Part shown: positions 25,034 through 27,075 of the stretch, in pieces
Position numbering within the stretch: position 1 is the stretch's first letter
How the letters are laid out: each line of letters starts with the position of its first letter
NCBI GenBank assembly: GCA_030740335.1
Contig: JASLXL010000121.1
Location: 1-27,075 of the forward strand
From: SAR202 cluster bacterium
Lineage (GTDB): Bacteria > Chloroflexota > Dehalococcoidia > SAR202 > CAJWER01
Direction of reading: 5' to 3'
Length of the DNA: 27,075 nt
Notes under the pieces: model-generated
Seen by the model: the letters and a program-made list of their open reading frames with translations, nothing else
Told to the model about the DNA's origin: nothing
Databases searched by the model: none
Made by a program: the position numbers and the translations under genes

Positions 25034-26125
25034 TTAGGCGGGGGTATCTAGCAGGATAATACTGGTGCTTTTGATGATTACGTGGAGTTGCTGGCCAGAC
25101 TCGATATGGAGGGTCTGCAGCGCGTTTGGGGTGATTTCCACGGTCAGTGTAGCGCCTATGTCCACGGATACGAAGACACGAGAGCCGGAGATCTGGATGT
25201 CTTGCACGGTAGCTTCGAGGATGTTCCGGGCGCTGATATTGGAGGGTCGTTCGAGGGCAAGCAAGATGTCGTTGGACCGAAGCGAGAAGGTCACGGTTGC
25301 GCCCGGACGGTGGCCGGATGCCGGGGCTGTGAGCCTCGTGGGGCCAACCTGGAGGATGGTGGCGCTGTCATCGGCATCCGGCGTAGCGATTTCGGCCTCG
25401 ATCATGTTTTCGAGAGTCGCGTAGTCTGCCAGGGCCGTGACGTTCGGGTGGATCAGCACGTGGGACGGCCTGCCCTGGGCTACTATGGCGCCGTCGCTCA
25501 GGACGAGGACGTTGTGGGCAAGGGCCATGACTTCGGACATTGAGTGGGAGACGTAGACCATCGGTATCTGGAGGTCTTTCCAGATACGAACCAGATATCG
25601 GATTATGGGCCCTTTGAGGGCGGCATCGAGGGAGGCTAGGGGCTCGTCGAGGAGCAGTAGTCGTGGTGATGTGGCTAGGGCTCTGGCGAGGGCCACACGT
25701 TGTGTCTCTCCTCCTGAGAGGCTTTCCACATCGCGCCCCAGCAGACTTGAAAGTTGGAACAGCGCGATCAGTTGGTCCAGTTCGACGGTCCGCCGTTCCG
25801 CTGGGGTTAGCCGATAGCCGTAATGCACGTTGTCCTCAACGCTCATGTGGGGGAAGAGGGCTGAGTCCTGGAATACGTATCCGAAACGTCTTTTTTCCGG
25901 GCTCACGTTCTTGCGTGGTGACGACGAGTATAGGGTCTCGCCGAAGGCTGCTATATGGCCGCTGTCGGGGGTGGTGAGTCCGGCGATGCTGTCGAGCAGC
26001 GTGGATTTGCCGCTTCCAGAGGGGCCGAAGACGGCCGTGATCCCTTGATCGAAGATCGCTTCGCACGATAGGGTGAATTCCCCGTATCTTTTGGTGATAT
26101 CGAGATCGAGCTTATGGTCGGTCAT
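25034..26125 (-). CDS. modC: Molybdate/tungstate ABC transporter ATP-binding protein
   Basis: The ATPase of the oxyanion importer, 363 residues. Walker A GPSGSGKST at 34-42, the Q-loop in YVFQDSALFPH near 83-93, signature LSGGETQR at 136-143, Walker B LLLLDEPLASLD at 156-167 and the H-loop in YVSHSMSEV. The C-terminal part from about residue 285 is a TOBE/MOP-type domain (SARNILEATVQDIQISGSRV and onward) that can bind the oxyanion, as in ModC. GPIIRYLVRIWKDLQIPMVY after Walker B is typical. The ATG shares one base with the modB stop (TGATG). The open frame extends upstream over modB but is meaningless there. Confidence 0.93.
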   Translation of the reverse strand: MTDHKLDLDITKRYGEFTLSCEAIFDQGITAVFGPSGSGKSTLLDSIAGLTTPDSGHIAAFGETLYSSSPRKNVSPEKRRFGYVFQDSALFPHMSVEDNVHYGYRLTPAERRTVELDQLIALFQLSSLLGRDVESLSGGETQRVALARALATSPRLLLLDEPLASLDAALKGPIIRYLVRIWKDLQIPMVYVSHSMSEVMALAHNVLVLSDGAIVAQGRPSHVLIHPNVTALADYATLENMIEAEIATPDADDSATILQVGPTRLTAPASGHRPGATVTFSLRSNDILLALERPSNISARNILEATVQDIQISGSRVFVSVDIGATLTVEITPNALQTLHIESGQQLHVIIKSTSIILLDTPA

Positions 26126-26799
26126 CACCTGTACCGGCCCTTTCGATTGGCTCTTGAGAGGAGCCAGTTGTGAACCAGCAGGGTCGCCAGTGCGAGACCG
26201 ATGGAGACCACAACAAGCTTGAGGGCGGTCGCATCGTCGCGAATCTGGACGTTGGAGTAGATGGCGAGGGCGAGGGTCTGGGTGCGGCCTGGGATGTTGC
26301 CGGCTACGGTGATGACCGCGCCGAACTCGCTGAGGGCTCGGACGAAGCCGAGTAGGACGCCCGCGAGAATGCCGCGGTAGGCGAGGGGGATGGTTACCGT
26401 GAACACGGTACGCCATGGGCCGGCGCCCAGGCTTCGGGCTGACATTTCAAGGCGCTCGTCTACCTCGGAAATCGCTGTCATCATGGACCTTGCGATGAGC
26501 GGGAACGAAACCACGGCTGAGGCCAGGACTGCCGCGAACCATGTGAACACTATTTGCGTGCCGAACAGACTCTCTGTGATTCTGCCGATGGGTCCGTCGC
26601 GGCCAAGGGCTAACAACAGGAAGAAGCCTACGACCACGGGTGGCACGGCCAGAGGCAGCGACACCAGGGCATCGATGATCGTCGCGCCGCGCACTCGCTT
26701 TTTCGTGATGAGCCAGCTTACCGCTAGGGCAAGCGGCAGGTTGATCGCGGTGGCTACCGTTGCGATCTTGAGGGTTAGTGTTATCAGGGACAGGTCCAC
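26125..26799 (-). CDS. modB: Molybdate/tungstate ABC transporter permease
   Basis: The membrane channel of the importer, 224 residues with about five hydrophobic segments, usual for ModB. The family's ATPase-contact loop appears as ARSLGAGPWRTVFTVTIPLA (the EAA motif, near 135-155), followed by ALSEFGAVITVAGNIPGRTQ, a strong ModB/CysT signature. I chose GTG 26799 (MDLSLITLTLKIATVATAIN), which fits ModB N-termini; the frame stays open to 26880 through A/C-rich intergenic sequence. GAGG lies about 6 bp before the GTG. Confidence 0.92.
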   Translation of the reverse strand: MDLSLITLTLKIATVATAINLPLALAVSWLITKKRVRGATIIDALVSLPLAVPPVVVGFFLLLALGRDGPIGRITESLFGTQIVFTWFAAVLASAVVSFPLIARSMMTAISEVDERLEMSARSLGAGPWRTVFTVTIPLAYRGILAGVLLGFVRALSEFGAVITVAGNIPGRTQTLALAIYSNVQIRDDATALKLVVVSIGLALATLLVHNWLLSRANRKGRYR

Positions 26800-26827
26800 G
26801 TTCGCCTCAATTCGGGAGGTGCACTTC

Positions 26828-26967
26828 CCTCCCCTCCCCCCAAAAATAAACAAATAGTTAGTTGTGAGGGACACCCTCACATTCCCGGCAGAGTGGCATC
26901 GCCCCTTTGCACACCCCTTAGTGTCTCAAATTTTAGGCCGACCCTTCGACGGGCTCAAGGTGAGTGG
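26828..26967. repeat. Intergenic repeats between modA and modB
   Basis: 26831-26887 (CCCCCCAAAAATAAAC, then GAGGGACACCCTCAC, CCCGG) resembles 6394-6444. 26858-26919 resembles 13592-13648. 26942-26963 (CCCTTCGACGGGCTCAAGGT) is the fourth CCTTCGAC copy. The whole modA-modB gap of about 200 bp is filled by these elements. Confidence 0.55.
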
Positions 26968-26997
26968 ATGTGGTCGCCTTGGTTGCGCGCGTGGGAA

Positions 26998-27075
26998 TCA
27001 CTGCGCGGGTTGGAATCCCAGGCTTTGGAAGATCCTGATGGCTTGGGGGCCTGCTAGAAATTCGAGAAAGAGCCT
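26998..27075 (-). CDS. modA: Molybdate-binding protein ModA (C-terminal end)
   Basis: Only the last 25 codons are in the window. Reading from the right edge leftwards they give RLFLEFLAGPQAIRIFQSLG followed by FQPAQ and a TGA (26998-27000). The pattern F-L-x-F-L-x-x-P-x-A-x-x-I-x-x-x-x-G-F is the usual end of ModA-type binding proteins. With modB and modC next on the same strand, the assignment is strong although short. The binding residues lie outside the window, so molybdate and tungstate cannot be told apart. Confidence 0.8.
   Translation of the reverse strand, partial: RLFLEFLAGPQAIRIFQSLGFQPAQ

Overview
This window looks like chromosomal DNA of a free-living bacterium, most plausibly from the phylum Chloroflexota (Dehalococcoidia/SAR202-like). 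That is an inference. It rests on the style of the F-ATPase beta and a subunits, a Thr/Pro-rich linker in a lipoprotein, a DUF951 protein, a Rex repressor, frequent GTG starts and moderately high GC. No rRNA, tRNA, CRISPR array, transposase, integrase or phage gene was seen. The region is mostly housekeeping, with two short patches of gene decay and many small intergenic repeats.

Layout from left to right. (1) 1-982: the 3' part of a CitE/HpcH-type lyase and folB (dihydroneopterin aldolase), on +. (2) 1270-3371, on -: a DUF2723 membrane protein and, upstream of it, a decayed unknown gene with two frameshifts and a stop. (3) 3653-7440, on +: a promoter, a cobalamin riboswitch with an intrinsic terminator, and a BtuF-BtuC-BtuD-like vitamin B12 (corrinoid) importer. 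Right behind it lie a shattered N-terminal fragment of cobyric acid synthase (cobQ) and an opposing, truncated and frameshifted sulfatase fragment. (4) 8354-11229, on -: a 6-phosphogluconolactonase-family propeller, a MidA-family methyltransferase and a small Cys-rich protein. (5) 11429-13556: divergent citrate synthase (-) and rex (+), each with a good sigma-70 promoter and a Rex-box-like palindrome next to the rex promoter. (6) 13714-21290, on -: a complete F1Fo ATP synthase operon in the order atpI-B-E-F-H-A-G-D-C. (7) 21423-23142, on -: a bifunctional-nuclease (DUF151) protein, DUF951 and pyrF. (8) 23325-24999, on +: sfsA, an EndoIII-like glycosylase (MagIII/COG2231 type) coupled to it, and a small membrane protein. 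(9) 25034-27075, on -: molybdate/tungstate transporter genes modC, modB and the C-terminal end of modA.

Functional themes. Energy metabolism is concentrated here: citrate synthase, the NADH/NAD+ sensor Rex and ATP synthase. Cofactor and metal supply is the second theme: a B12 importer under riboswitch control, and an oxyanion importer. The cobQ relic beside the importer suggests that corrinoid synthesis or amidation capacity was lost while uptake was kept. I did not find a convincing undescribed multi-gene system. The most informative oddities are the three decayed genes, the repeat family scattered between genes and inside operons, the Rex-box arrangement, an enlarged hydrophilic segment in ATP synthase subunit a, and a coding-like tail behind citrate synthase that has no start codon.
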